Of a stretch of DNA of 64,000 bases, positions 45,200 to 53,676 are shown piece by piece. Each line of letters starts with the position of its first letter. The first letter of the stretch is position 1. Position numbers and translations under genes: made by a program. The stretch lies in NCBI RefSeq assembly GCF_027111275.1, contig NZ_CP114286.1, forward strand, positions 992,001-1,056,000. Direction: 5' to 3'. The notes under the pieces are model-generated. The model was not told the origin of the DNA, searched no databases, and saw only the letters and a list, made by a program, of their open reading frames with translations. Origin of the DNA: Flavobacterium luteolum (GTDB lineage: Bacteria; Bacteroidota; Bacteroidia; Flavobacteriales; Flavobacteriaceae).

Positions 45200-45316
45200 C
45201 TTATTTTTACTCATTGTGAGAATAACAAATTAGCGGAAATTCGTGTAATTAGAGGCAAACTAACTTTTTGAAACTGTTTTTGTTTTCTGTACTTTTACAG
45301 TTCTAAAAAGTGCGTT

Positions 45317-46411
45317 TTGTCAAATTATAATAAACAAACTGGTAGCATCTCTGAAAAAGCTGGAATTTCACCTCCCGAAATCACCAATATTTCGGCTATC
45401 AATCAAATTAAAAGCAAACGCAGACAACAACCTACTTCTCAAGAATTAATTAATGGCATTTTAGAAGGAAATAGAACTTCTTTAAGTCGTGCCATTACTT
45501 TAATTGAAAGCACTAATCCAGATCATTTTAAAAAAGCAAGCGAAGTCATTCAAGGCTGTTTAGCTCATGCTAATAAATCAGTTCGTATTGGAATTACAGG
45601 AGTTCCTGGAGTTGGAAAAAGCACTTTTATTGAAGCTTTTGGAAAACATTTGACACAATTAGGAAAAAAAGTAGCTGTTTTGGCAGTCGATCCAAGCAGT
45701 TCGCTTTCGCACGGAAGTATTTTGGGAGATAAAACCCGAATGGAAGAATTGGTAAAAGACGAAAATGCTTTTATTCGCCCTAGTGCTTCTGGTGAAACTC
45801 TGGGAGGTGTCGCGCGAAAAACCCGAGAAACCATTATTCTTTGTGAAGCCGCAGGTTTTGATACTATTATTATCGAAACAGTTGGAGTTGGCCAAAGCGA
45901 AACTGCCGTTCACAGTATGGTCGATTTCTTTTTGCTTTTGAAAATTTCTGGTGCAGGCGACGAACTTCAAGGTATTAAACGTGGTATTATGGAAATGGCA
46001 GATGCAATTGTCATTAATAAAGCTGACGGCGATAATATAAAAAAGGCAAATCAAGCGAAATTGGAGTTTAATCGCGCTTTGCATTTATTTCCTCCCAAAA
46101 AATCTAATTGGCAGCCCAAAGTCACTACTTGCAGTTCACTGACAAAAGACGGAATTCCTGAAGTTTGGAATACGATTTCTGATTATTTTGAAATGACGAA
46201 AGAATCAGGATTTTTCCAAGACAAAAGAAACGAACAAAACCATTTCTGGATGATGGAAACCATCAACGAACAATTGAAACAGAATTTCTATAATCAGCCT
46301 GAAATCATTTCGCTTTTAGAAGAAAGCAAAAAAGCAGTGCAAAACAATGAGATTTCATCGTTTGCAGCTGCTTCTGAGTTGTTAAAATTATATTTTAAAA
46401 AAAGGTTCTAA
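45317..46411 (+). CDS. meaB: Methylmalonyl-CoA mutase-associated GTPase MeaB
   Basis: The 364-residue G3E GTPase has P-loop GITGVPGVGKSTFIEAFG, AVDPSSSLSHGSILGDKTRM, IIETVGVGQSE and VINKADGDN. MeaB protects and reactivates B12-dependent methylmalonyl-CoA mutase. The start is a TTG at 45317, needed for the conserved N-terminal helix (KAGISPPEITNISAINQIKS). Its stop (TTCTAA) lies inside the first unit of an octamer array. Confidence 0.94.
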   Translation: MSNYNKQTGSISEKAGISPPEITNISAINQIKSKRRQQPTSQELINGILEGNRTSLSRAITLIESTNPDHFKKASEVIQGCLAHANKSVRIGITGVPGVGKSTFIEAFGKHLTQLGKKVAVLAVDPSSSLSHGSILGDKTRMEELVKDENAFIRPSASGETLGGVARKTRETIILCEAAGFDTIIIETVGVGQSETAVHSMVDFFLLLKISGAGDELQGIKRGIMEMADAIVINKADGDNIKKANQAKLEFNRALHLFPPKKSNWQPKVTTCSSLTKDGIPEVWNTISDYFEMTKESGFFQDKRNEQNHFWMMETINEQLKQNFYNQPEIISLLEESKKAVQNNEISSFAAASELLKLYFKKRF

Positions 46412-46534
46412 GATACTAAGCTTCTAAGTTACTAAGGTTTCCTTTCTGTTCGAGTGGAGTCAAGAACTATATAGCATTTCGACTTCGCTCAATGTGACAA
46501 AACTTAGAAGCTTAGCAACTTAGTACATTAGCAT
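46403..46534. repeat. Period-8 octamer arrays with a nested second repeat (locus 4)
   Basis: Left units GGTTCTAA, GATACTAA, GCTTCTAA, GTTACTAA (46404-46435) face right units CTTAGAAG, CTTAGCAA, CTTAGTAC, ATTAGCAT (46503-46534). Between them sits another inverted element, TTCGAGTGGAGTC (about 46449-46461) and TTTCGACTTCGCTCAATGTG (46478-46497), of a type common in flavobacterial intergenic DNA (from memory). The meaB stop is within the left array. Confidence 0.85.
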
Positions 46535-46536
46535 CT

Positions 46537-48474
46537 TTATTTTTTAGGTCTAAGCTTATATTTACTTTCTTTATATAAATTTCCTGCTGTAATAACGTGC
46601 GCTAAAGCATCTTTTGCTAAATCTTCATTTAATTTAACTGGAATTAAAGTTGTATCATTTTTGATTTCAAACTGCAATGGTTTCAAATTTGGCTGCATGA
46701 TCACAACTTGATTTTCAACTCTAAATGCATTGATGTCATTAAACTGCATAATAGATCTTCCTTGCACTTTCGGATCCAATTTGCTTAGGTTTCGACCTAC
46801 CATTGGAGTTTCAAACGGAAGTCCTAAGTAACTTAACAATGTTGGCGGAATATCAATCTGACTTGCCAATCTATCATAAACCGCTCCTTTTGGAACTCCT
46901 GGTCCCATAATAAATGCTGGAATGTGGAATTTGTTTATTGGCACTAAATTTTTCCCATAAGTTCTTGTGTTATGGTCAGCAATTACAATGAAAATCGTAT
47001 TTTTAAAGTACGGTTCTTTCTTTGCCATTTCAAAGAATTTCCCAATAGAGAAATCGGCATATTTCATGGCATTATTTACCGTATTAGGCTTTTTATCATA
47101 AGGTTTAATTCTTCCAGCTGGATATTCAAATGGTTCGTGATTTGAAGTAGAGAACATTAAAGAGAAAAATGGTTTGTCTCCTTTTGATTTGAAATACTGA
47201 TTTGCTTTCGTAACTAAATCTTCATCAGAATAACCCCAAGTTCCTTTGAAAGCATATTTATTTCCATCCGAATCAAAATCAGTTTGGTCTACGATGTCTG
47301 TAAAACCATTTCCGTTAAAGAACGAAGCCATATTATCAAAATTGGCCATTCCGCCATAAATGAAACTGGTATCGTAACCTTTTTGTTTTAATGCGTCTGC
47401 CAATGTAAAAAATCCTTGTTGTGAATTTCCAAGCTTCACTACACTTTCTGATGGCGAAGGCAAAAATCCAGTTACAACTGCTTCAATTCCGCGAACACTT
47501 CTGGTTCCTGTGCAATACAAATTGGTGAACAATAATCCTTCTTTAGACAATTTATCAAATTCTGGAGTTAATGGTTTTCCTCCCAAAATTCCAACATATT
47601 CTGCACCTAAACTTTCCTGTAAAAATATCACCAAGTTATATGGCTTTTTCATAACAGAATCTGGCTGCTGTACATGCAAAAACGGAATGTCTTTATCGCT
47701 AAAATCGTTTGGTCCTGCTATCATGTATTTTTTTACACGAGCGATCGCTTCGGCTTCATCCATTTTACCATACATTTTAGTATTTCCCTCATTTTTGATT
47801 GAATACGCGGCAAAAGCAACAGTGTAAAATGAATTTAATCCTAAAGTATTTGTAAGCTGATCCGTTGAGAAAACAGCATTACTAGCATTAATAGGACGTT
47901 TTGAAGTAAGACTTGAACGTGCTCCGAAAAACAATAAAAAAGCCACTAATGGAAATACCATTAATTTGAATTTATATTCTGTACTGGTTGTATAAAATAA
48001 TTGTTTTCCTTTTTTGAAAGCAAAATAAATTACAACTCCAAGAATTAGGAAAGTCACAATGATTGAAGTCAGGTAACTTTTTAAAAGCATTCCAACCACT
48101 TCTTTCGGGTAAATAAGATAATCTAAGAAAATCTTATTCGGGCGCGTATCATATTGCTTTACAAAATCTGGAGAAGCTAATTCTACAAAAAGAATTAAAA
48201 ACAGAAATAGAAAACTATAAATTACCAGAAATTTGTTGGTGAATTTTATCCATTTATTTGGCAGAAAAGTAATTAGAACTGCTGGCAAAAATGACAAATA
48301 ACACAGTAATATTAAATCCATTCGTAATCCGATTGGAAAAATATACCAGAAATCTGGCGTCTGCACTACTCTTTCTTTAAAAAGAAAAAACAAAAAGATT
48401 CGGCTTAAAGTGGTAATCAATAATCCGATTAATATAAAACTGAAAATAGGTTTTAAAAAACGTAAATTTTTCAT
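46537..48474 (-). CDS. LTA synthase-like sulfatase-fold phosphotransferase
   Basis: The 645-residue protein has five N-terminal membrane helices and a sulfatase/alkaline-phosphatase fold domain: PYNLVIFLQESLGAEYVG (metal site), the catalytic threonine in YCTGTRSVRG, GYDTSFIYGG and IFIVIADHNTR. Since Bacteroidetes lack teichoic acids, it may transfer phosphoglycerol or phosphoethanolamine to a periplasmic glycan (inference). Confidence 0.9.
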   Translation of the reverse strand: MKNLRFLKPIFSFILIGLLITTLSRIFLFFLFKERVVQTPDFWYIFPIGLRMDLILLCYLSFLPAVLITFLPNKWIKFTNKFLVIYSFLFLFLILFVELASPDFVKQYDTRPNKIFLDYLIYPKEVVGMLLKSYLTSIIVTFLILGVVIYFAFKKGKQLFYTTSTEYKFKLMVFPLVAFLLFFGARSSLTSKRPINASNAVFSTDQLTNTLGLNSFYTVAFAAYSIKNEGNTKMYGKMDEAEAIARVKKYMIAGPNDFSDKDIPFLHVQQPDSVMKKPYNLVIFLQESLGAEYVGILGGKPLTPEFDKLSKEGLLFTNLYCTGTRSVRGIEAVVTGFLPSPSESVVKLGNSQQGFFTLADALKQKGYDTSFIYGGMANFDNMASFFNGNGFTDIVDQTDFDSDGNKYAFKGTWGYSDEDLVTKANQYFKSKGDKPFFSLMFSTSNHEPFEYPAGRIKPYDKKPNTVNNAMKYADFSIGKFFEMAKKEPYFKNTIFIVIADHNTRTYGKNLVPINKFHIPAFIMGPGVPKGAVYDRLASQIDIPPTLLSYLGLPFETPMVGRNLSKLDPKVQGRSIMQFNDINAFRVENQVVIMQPNLKPLQFEIKNDTTLIPVKLNEDLAKDALAHVITAGNLYKESKYKLRPKK

Positions 48475-48511
48475 TAAAAATAGTATAAGAACGTAAGATT
48501 AGAAAAACAAA

Positions 48512-48739
48512 TTACTCTTCGTAACGATTAATTTCTCTGTCGTAAAACTCATTTGCTTTTTCAATTAAACTTTCCATTTCGGCGTTTAATTCAGCTTCGT
48601 CAAGATCTTCTGGTTCTTCTAAAAACTCAACCTCATCATCTTTCAAATTGATAATAAATCTTGGGTAATCTAGGTGAATGATAAAAATATCGTCTGGAAA
48701 ATCGGTATTATCTCCAAGTAAAAATTTAGGTAATTCCAT
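48512..48739 (-). CDS. Small acidic protein of unknown function
   Basis: The 75-residue protein has a beta-like start (MELPKFLLGDNTDFPDDIFIIHLDYPRFIINL) and a strongly acidic helical end (EELEEPEDLDEAELNAEME-like). It is upstream of the LTA-synthase-like gene. I recognise it only as a Bacteroidetes-type hypothetical; no motif. Its codon pattern and spacing support it being real. Confidence 0.7.
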   Translation of the reverse strand: MELPKFLLGDNTDFPDDIFIIHLDYPRFIINLKDDEVEFLEEPEDLDEAELNAEMESLIEKANEFYDREINRYEE

Positions 48740-48846
48740 ATCTATTATTTTTTTTAATGGTTATTTTTTTGTCTCAGATTATACAGATTAAAAGAATTTC
48801 TCTTGACTTTAAACTTTACAATCTTCGACTTATTTTTTATTCAAAT

Positions 48847-50232
48847 TTAGTTATTTAGATCTGAATCGATAATCAATCTCTTTGTTAGGTAATGAAAACG
48901 AATATACAAACAAATCGCCGCTGCTGTTAAACCTGCCAAAAGTCCGATCCAAACCCCTTGAGCTTTCAATTCGGTGTATTCTCCTAAATAGTATGAAATA
49001 GGGAAACCAATAACCCAATAAGCTACAAAAGTAATATACATTGGTACTTTTACATCCTGCAATCCACGTAATGCCCCAAGAACCACAACCTGAATTCCGT
49101 CAGAAATCTGGAAAATTGCAGCAATTAAAAGTAATTTTGAAGCAATTCCTATTACTTCTTCGTTATCTAAAATCTGTCCTGTGTTTTCCATATTCAAGAA
49201 AATATAAGGCAGATAATCGTGGAAAATAATAAAGAAAATTGCAAAAATTGTTTCTAAGATTATAGCAAGCAGAAAAATAGAACGCGCTACAACAATTAGC
49301 TTTTTATAATCCATTAAACCTCTTTGATTGCTGACACGAACCATCGAAGTTACGCTTAATCCCATGGCAAACATAAAAGTCATTGACGCTAAACTTAATG
49401 CTATTTGATTTGCTGCCTGACTTGTTTTTCCGATATTTCCGCAAAGCCAGATTGAAGCGGTAAATAGCACAACTTCAAAAAGCATCTGCATTGCAGAAGG
49501 GAATCCTATGCTGATAATCTTTTCTATTGTTGTTTTTTTTATTTCATTAAAACTGAAACCTTTAAAAAAGCGTTTTAAATCGTCTCTTCTTGAAAGCATG
49601 ATATGCATGAACATGACCAAAAATATTCTCGAAATTACAGTTCCCAAAGCGGCTCCAATAATTCCCATTTTTGGAAAAATCCAGATTCCATAAATCAAAA
49701 CATAATTAATTCCAACGTGAAGCACATTCGCCATAACCATAGCATACATAGAATATTTGGTTAATGACATTCCGTCAGCAAACTGCTTATAGCCCTGGTA
49801 CATTACCAAAGGAATCAGCGAGAAAGCCACCCATCCTAAATAAGGTTTTGCAAGTACGATAACATCTGCTGGCTGTTTTAGCAATTCCATTATTGGTTTG
49901 GCAAACATAATTACCGTAAAAAGGATTAATCCTAAAATAGTGCATAGAAATAAACCATGATGAAAAGCAGAGCGAATTTTAGTATCATTTTTCTCTGCAT
50001 CACCTTCGGCAACGATTGGAGTTATTGCTGTAGAAAATCCAATTCCTAAAGACATTGCAATAAAAATCATACTGTTACCTAGCGAAACTGCTGCTAGTTC
50101 TGTACTTCCTATTTTTCCCACCATTATGTTATCGACAATACCAATTAAAGTATGTCCGACCATTCCTAAAATAACAGGATAAGCCAGTCTTAAATTATAC
50201 GAAAACTCTTTGGTGTACTGCTTTAAATTCAC
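48847..50232 (-). CDS. MATE-family multidrug efflux transporter
   Basis: The 461-residue protein has 12 predicted helices in two MATE repeats: YPVILGMVGHTLIGIVDNIMVGKIG and a second half with IGFPSAMQMLFEVVLFTASIWL. This is the NorM-type family, which exports cationic drugs using Na+ or H+. It is divergent from the outer-membrane protein gene. Confidence 0.92.
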   Translation of the reverse strand: MNLKQYTKEFSYNLRLAYPVILGMVGHTLIGIVDNIMVGKIGSTELAAVSLGNSMIFIAMSLGIGFSTAITPIVAEGDAEKNDTKIRSAFHHGLFLCTILGLILFTVIMFAKPIMELLKQPADVIVLAKPYLGWVAFSLIPLVMYQGYKQFADGMSLTKYSMYAMVMANVLHVGINYVLIYGIWIFPKMGIIGAALGTVISRIFLVMFMHIMLSRRDDLKRFFKGFSFNEIKKTTIEKIISIGFPSAMQMLFEVVLFTASIWLCGNIGKTSQAANQIALSLASMTFMFAMGLSVTSMVRVSNQRGLMDYKKLIVVARSIFLLAIILETIFAIFFIIFHDYLPYIFLNMENTGQILDNEEVIGIASKLLLIAAIFQISDGIQVVVLGALRGLQDVKVPMYITFVAYWVIGFPISYYLGEYTELKAQGVWIGLLAGLTAAAICLYIRFHYLTKRLIIDSDLNN

Positions 50233-50422
50233 TTCTATTCTTTTTTAGTCGGCAAAGATAGTCAGAAGCTTCGAATTCTATCCAATTAATAAAAATATAT
50301 GCCAATTTTAAGACAAAAATAAGCTCACCTCAATATTATGTAACGAAACCTGAAAATTGTATAACAAACTCCAAACGCCTCCAATATAATTTTACATTAT
50401 AGAAATTTCAAAAATATAAGCC

Positions 50423-50941
50423 ATGAAAAAATTACAGATGTTATGCCTAGCTGCTTTCACATTTTTATTTGCCAACAACACATTTGCTCAAGAGACAGAA
50501 GCAACAAATTACGACCAAGGTTTTAGATTAGGTTTTGGTTTAAATGGAGGATTGCCAACCGACAATGATTATGACTGGTCTCTTGGGGGAGATGTTCGTT
50601 TACAGTATGATCTTTCCAAAAAAACATCTTTGACCTTAACAACAGGTTTTACGAATCTATTTATGGGAAAAGACGATCTTGGAAATAACGTAAAAGATCT
50701 TGGATTTATTCCAGCTAAAGCAGGTTTTAAAGCTTTTGTTTTAAAAGATCAATTTTATGTATTAGGTGAAGTTGGTGCCGGTTTTGCTGTAACAAACGGT
50801 TACGATAAGACAACTTTTTTATGGGCTCCAGGGATTGGGTATGCTAACAAATTTATCGACTTAAGCGTTCGTTATGAAGATTATCATGATTTTAGAACCA
50901 ATCAGGTAGCATTGCGTGTTGCTTATGGTTTTAAACTATAA
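50423..50941 (+). CDS. Outer-membrane beta-barrel protein
   Basis: The 172-residue protein has a signal peptide ending NTFAQ and eight amphipathic strands, including RLGFGLNGGLPTDNDYDW and SVRYEDYHDF, ending VALRVAYGFKL. The size fits an eight-stranded OmpA/OmpX-like porin-family barrel. It is followed by a terminator. Confidence 0.85.
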   Translation: MKKLQMLCLAAFTFLFANNTFAQETEATNYDQGFRLGFGLNGGLPTDNDYDWSLGGDVRLQYDLSKKTSLTLTTGFTNLFMGKDDLGNNVKDLGFIPAKAGFKAFVLKDQFYVLGEVGAGFAVTNGYDKTTFLWAPGIGYANKFIDLSVRYEDYHDFRTNQVALRVAYGFKL

Positions 50942-50974
50942 AAAATAGGTTTAATTTATTATTTTGTTTTTGGT

Positions 50975-51010
50975 AAAAACCCGACAGTCTCCAAGTCTGT
51001 CGGGTTTTTT
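50975..51010 (+). terminator. Terminator after the outer-membrane barrel gene
   Basis: AAACCCGACAG (50977-50987) pairs with CTGTCGGGTTT (50997-51007), followed by Ts. A decayed copy of the stem sequence (CCCCGACAG) follows at about 51038. Confidence 0.88.
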
Positions 51011-51105
51011 ATTTTTTACCAATGGGATATAAAATAACCCCGACAGTTTTTTAAACTTATAGGGGTCAAAAATTATCTAATTGACTTATTATCTCAATTG
51101 CCCAA

Positions 51106-51984
51106 TTACTTCTCTCCTAATTCTTTCTTATACAATTCAATATTTACTGCTGTTTTCTCATCCAGCTCTGGTTCTTTAATATCCGTATGTTTTTTCATTT
51201 CTTCCCAGATAATTTTGGCTACAATATAACGAGACATTTCTTTGTCATCGGCAGGAACAATATACCATGGCGCATGAGGTGTAGAAGTTTTATTGATGGC
51301 TTCTTCATAATACTTCATATACTCGTCCCAATAGCCACGTTCTTTCAAATCACCTGGCGAAAATTTCCAATTGTGTTTTTCTTCTTCCAAACGGCGCAAC
51401 AAACGCTGACGCTGTTCTTCTTTGCTCAAGTGAAGATAGAATTTCATTACTATTGTTCCGTTTTGGCAAATATGTTTTTCAAAATTGTTAATCTGTTCGA
51501 TTCTGTTTTTCCAAAATTCAGGTGTAATATCATCGACAGAATTAATGTCTGGAAGATTTTCAGCCAGAACATATTCAGGATGTACTCTTGTGACCAAAAC
51601 ATTTTCGTAATGTGTTCTATTAAAAATAGCAAACTTTCCTTTTTCTGGCAAAGCGATATAATGGCGCCATAAAAAATCATGCTCCAGCTCTGTAGAAGTT
51701 GGAGTTTTGAAACTATGCACTACTACCCCACGCGGATTAAATTCTTTAAAAACTTCTCGAATCAAACTGTCCTTTCCCGAAGTATCCATTCCTTGAAGAC
51801 AAATCAAAACGCTGTATTTATTGTGCGCATACATTACGTCTTGCAAATCGCTCAATTTAGCTTGAACCTTATCTAATTTTTCTTCTTTTTCATCGTCATC
51901 GGCTTTGATATTCAAAACAGTCGGAATTTCTTTGAGCTTTATTTTATCTACAACTTTAAAATCTTTCGGGTCTATTGATTTCAT
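51106..51984 (-). CDS. Polyphosphate kinase 2 (PPK2) family protein
   Basis: The 292-residue protein has Walker A LQGMDTSGKDS, VVVHSFKTPTSTE, the second acidic site in FNRTHYENVLVTRVHPE and KFYLHLSKEEQ. PPK2 enzymes phosphorylate nucleotides using polyphosphate; the subclass (I-III) cannot be assigned reliably from memory. It is divergent from the DUF6929-like gene; an 18-bp palindrome lies between them. Confidence 0.92.
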   Translation of the reverse strand: MKSIDPKDFKVVDKIKLKEIPTVLNIKADDDEKEEKLDKVQAKLSDLQDVMYAHNKYSVLICLQGMDTSGKDSLIREVFKEFNPRGVVVHSFKTPTSTELEHDFLWRHYIALPEKGKFAIFNRTHYENVLVTRVHPEYVLAENLPDINSVDDITPEFWKNRIEQINNFEKHICQNGTIVMKFYLHLSKEEQRQRLLRRLEEEKHNWKFSPGDLKERGYWDEYMKYYEEAINKTSTPHAPWYIVPADDKEMSRYIVAKIIWEEMKKHTDIKEPELDEKTAVNIELYKKELGEK

Positions 51985-52027
51985 ATCTTTTTCATTTTTT
52001 GTCTTATAAATATAGTAATTTTACGAA

Positions 52028-52045
52028 TTCCGATAGCTATCGGAA
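52028..52045. repeat. Perfect 18-bp palindrome between divergent genes
   Basis: TTCCGATAGCTATCGGAA is a perfect dyad 44 bases upstream of the PPK2 start and 33 bases upstream of the DUF6929-like start. It may be an operator serving both, or a small dispersed palindromic repeat. Confidence 0.75.
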
Positions 52046-52077
52046 CTGCTATTCATTGCAATAAAAAACAACATTTC

Positions 52078-52914
52078 ATGGAAAAATTCACATTAGAAAT
52101 ATTATTTCAAATCATCGGAATCGGTTCGGCATCAGGTTTATTTTATAACAATGACGCGCTTTATGTAATTGGCGATAACAGCGGATTCTTATACGAATAC
52201 AATATGCAGAATCAGCAATTGAATCAGCATGCTTTGATCGACAATCCTACACAAAATATTCCGAAAAACTTAAAACCCGATTTTGAATCGCTTACACATC
52301 ATAATGATACGCTTTATGTTTTTGGTTCTGGTTCTACCGAAAACCGAAACAAAATGATTGAGTTTGATATGAAATCAAAAACCGTTTTACAAAAGAACAA
52401 TTTAGTCGATTTGTATGCTGTAATGCAGAATTTCGGAGAAATAAAACCAGAAGATTTTAATCTAGAAGGCGCTATTTTTGATGGTGAAAACTGGTATTTA
52501 TTCAATCGAGGAAATGGCATTTCTAACAAAAACACGATTTTTACGATTCATGCCAAAAATCTCGGAGAAGAATTTGCCTTGATTTCTGTCAATTACAAAC
52601 TCCCAAAATTAAAAGGCGTTCGTTCCAGTTTTACCGATGCCATTTTGGTCGATGACAAAATCTATTTCCTTTCAACTGCCGAAGATACCAAATCGACTTA
52701 TGATGACGGAGAAATCTTAGGAAGTTTCATCGGAAGAATCGATGTTAAAACGATGAAAATAGATTTCACTCAAAAAATTACGGCAACCAATAAATTTGAA
52801 GGCCTGACTTTCTACAAAAAAGAAAACAATAAAATAGAGTTTTTACTTTGTGAAGATAATGACACAGAACTTTTAGAAACTAAGATTTATAAATTGACAT
52901 TGCCGATTAAATAA
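52078..52914 (+). CDS. DUF6929-like beta-propeller protein
   Basis: The 278-residue protein lacks a signal peptide and has blade-like repeats (GLFYNNDALYVIGDNSGFLYEY, DFESLTHHNDTLYVFGSG, EGAIFDGENWYLFNRG, ILVDDKIYFLSTAED), as in propeller proteins annotated DUF6929. The function is unknown. It is divergent from the PPK2 gene; a shared palindrome suggests shared control. Confidence 0.75.
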   Translation: MEKFTLEILFQIIGIGSASGLFYNNDALYVIGDNSGFLYEYNMQNQQLNQHALIDNPTQNIPKNLKPDFESLTHHNDTLYVFGSGSTENRNKMIEFDMKSKTVLQKNNLVDLYAVMQNFGEIKPEDFNLEGAIFDGENWYLFNRGNGISNKNTIFTIHAKNLGEEFALISVNYKLPKLKGVRSSFTDAILVDDKIYFLSTAEDTKSTYDDGEILGSFIGRIDVKTMKIDFTQKITATNKFEGLTFYKKENNKIEFLLCEDNDTELLETKIYKLTLPIK

Positions 52915-52936
52915 AACTATTCAATTACAATATTGA

Positions 52937-53021
52937 CGTAGAGGCGCACTGCAGTGCGTCTACGCAAAGAATGTCAAATTATGGATTCTCTGACGTTAGA
53001 CGCACTGCAGTGCGTCTCTAC
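52937..53021. repeat. Palindrome doublet (REP/MITE-like), copy B
   Basis: AGGCGCACTGCAGTGCGTCT (52942-52961) and AGACGCACTGCAGTGCGTCT (52998-53017) are inverted copies of the palindrome seen at 7549-7615, 36 bases apart. The left copy is extended by CGTAGA/TCTACG. It lies between the DUF6929-like gene and the sigma factor gene. Confidence 0.9.
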
Positions 53022-53137
53022 AATAAAACCATTGAACCTTTGTTGCTTTGCAACTCTGAACCTTAAAAAAGATTTTTTTTCACCTCCGTCCCAACCTTTT
53101 TATCTTTTTTACTCTCTATACAAGAAAGACAACAATT

Positions 53138-53674
53138 GTGATAAACGAAACTCAAATAGCAAATTGTAAAAAAATGCATCGCGATGCCCAGCGTCAGGTG
53201 TACGAATACATGGCGCCAAAGTTGTACCGCCTTTGCAAAAGATATTTAAAAAAGGAGGAAGAGATAGAAGAAGCTTTGGCAGATTCTTTCTTTACTATTT
53301 TCACCAAACTTGATCAGTTAAAAGAAGCGTATGCTTTTGAAGCTTGGGCTAGAAGAATAACTGTAAATCATTGTCTGGCGACCATCAGAAAAGCAACCAA
53401 CTTTAATATGTATCTCGACGACGTAAAGCTGATTTCTCAGCCTTCTGTTGACGAACTAAATACTTTAGAAGAAGAAGATTTACTTAATTTATTAAACCAC
53501 ATTCCAGACGGCTGCAAAACGGTATTTAACCTTTTTGTTATTGAAGGTTTCTCCCATAAAGAAATAGCCGAAATGCTAAAGATTTCTGAAGGCACATCAA
53601 AATCACAATTGAATGCCGCTAAGACCAAACTGAAAGAACTGGTTAATAAATTGTATTATCAAAAAGCAAAATAG
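53138..53674 (+). CDS. ECF sigma-70 factor
   Basis: The 178-residue protein has region 2 (about 10-80: AQRQVYEYMAPKLYRLCKRYL, then YAFEAWARRITVNHCLATIRK) and region 4 with helix-turn-helix EGFSHKEIAEMLKISEGTSKSQLNAAKTKL. The GTG start at 53138 gives the usual N-terminus; the later ATG at 53174 would cut region 2. It is the first gene of a three-gene operon with the membrane anti-sigma-like and VWA proteins; the next start is 2 bases after its stop. Confidence 0.93.
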   Translation: MINETQIANCKKMHRDAQRQVYEYMAPKLYRLCKRYLKKEEEIEEALADSFFTIFTKLDQLKEAYAFEAWARRITVNHCLATIRKATNFNMYLDDVKLISQPSVDELNTLEEEDLLNLLNHIPDGCKTVFNLFVIEGFSHKEIAEMLKISEGTSKSQLNAAKTKLKELVNKLYYQKAK

Positions 53675-53676
53675 TC

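Noticed and set aside
46537..48474. Lipoteichoic acid synthase
   Set aside because: The fold matches, but Bacteroidetes have no lipoteichoic acid, so a different phosphotransferase role is more likely.
52954..53169. Plus-strand frame before the sigma factor
   Set aside because: It starts inside the palindrome doublet and overlaps the real sigma gene in another frame.
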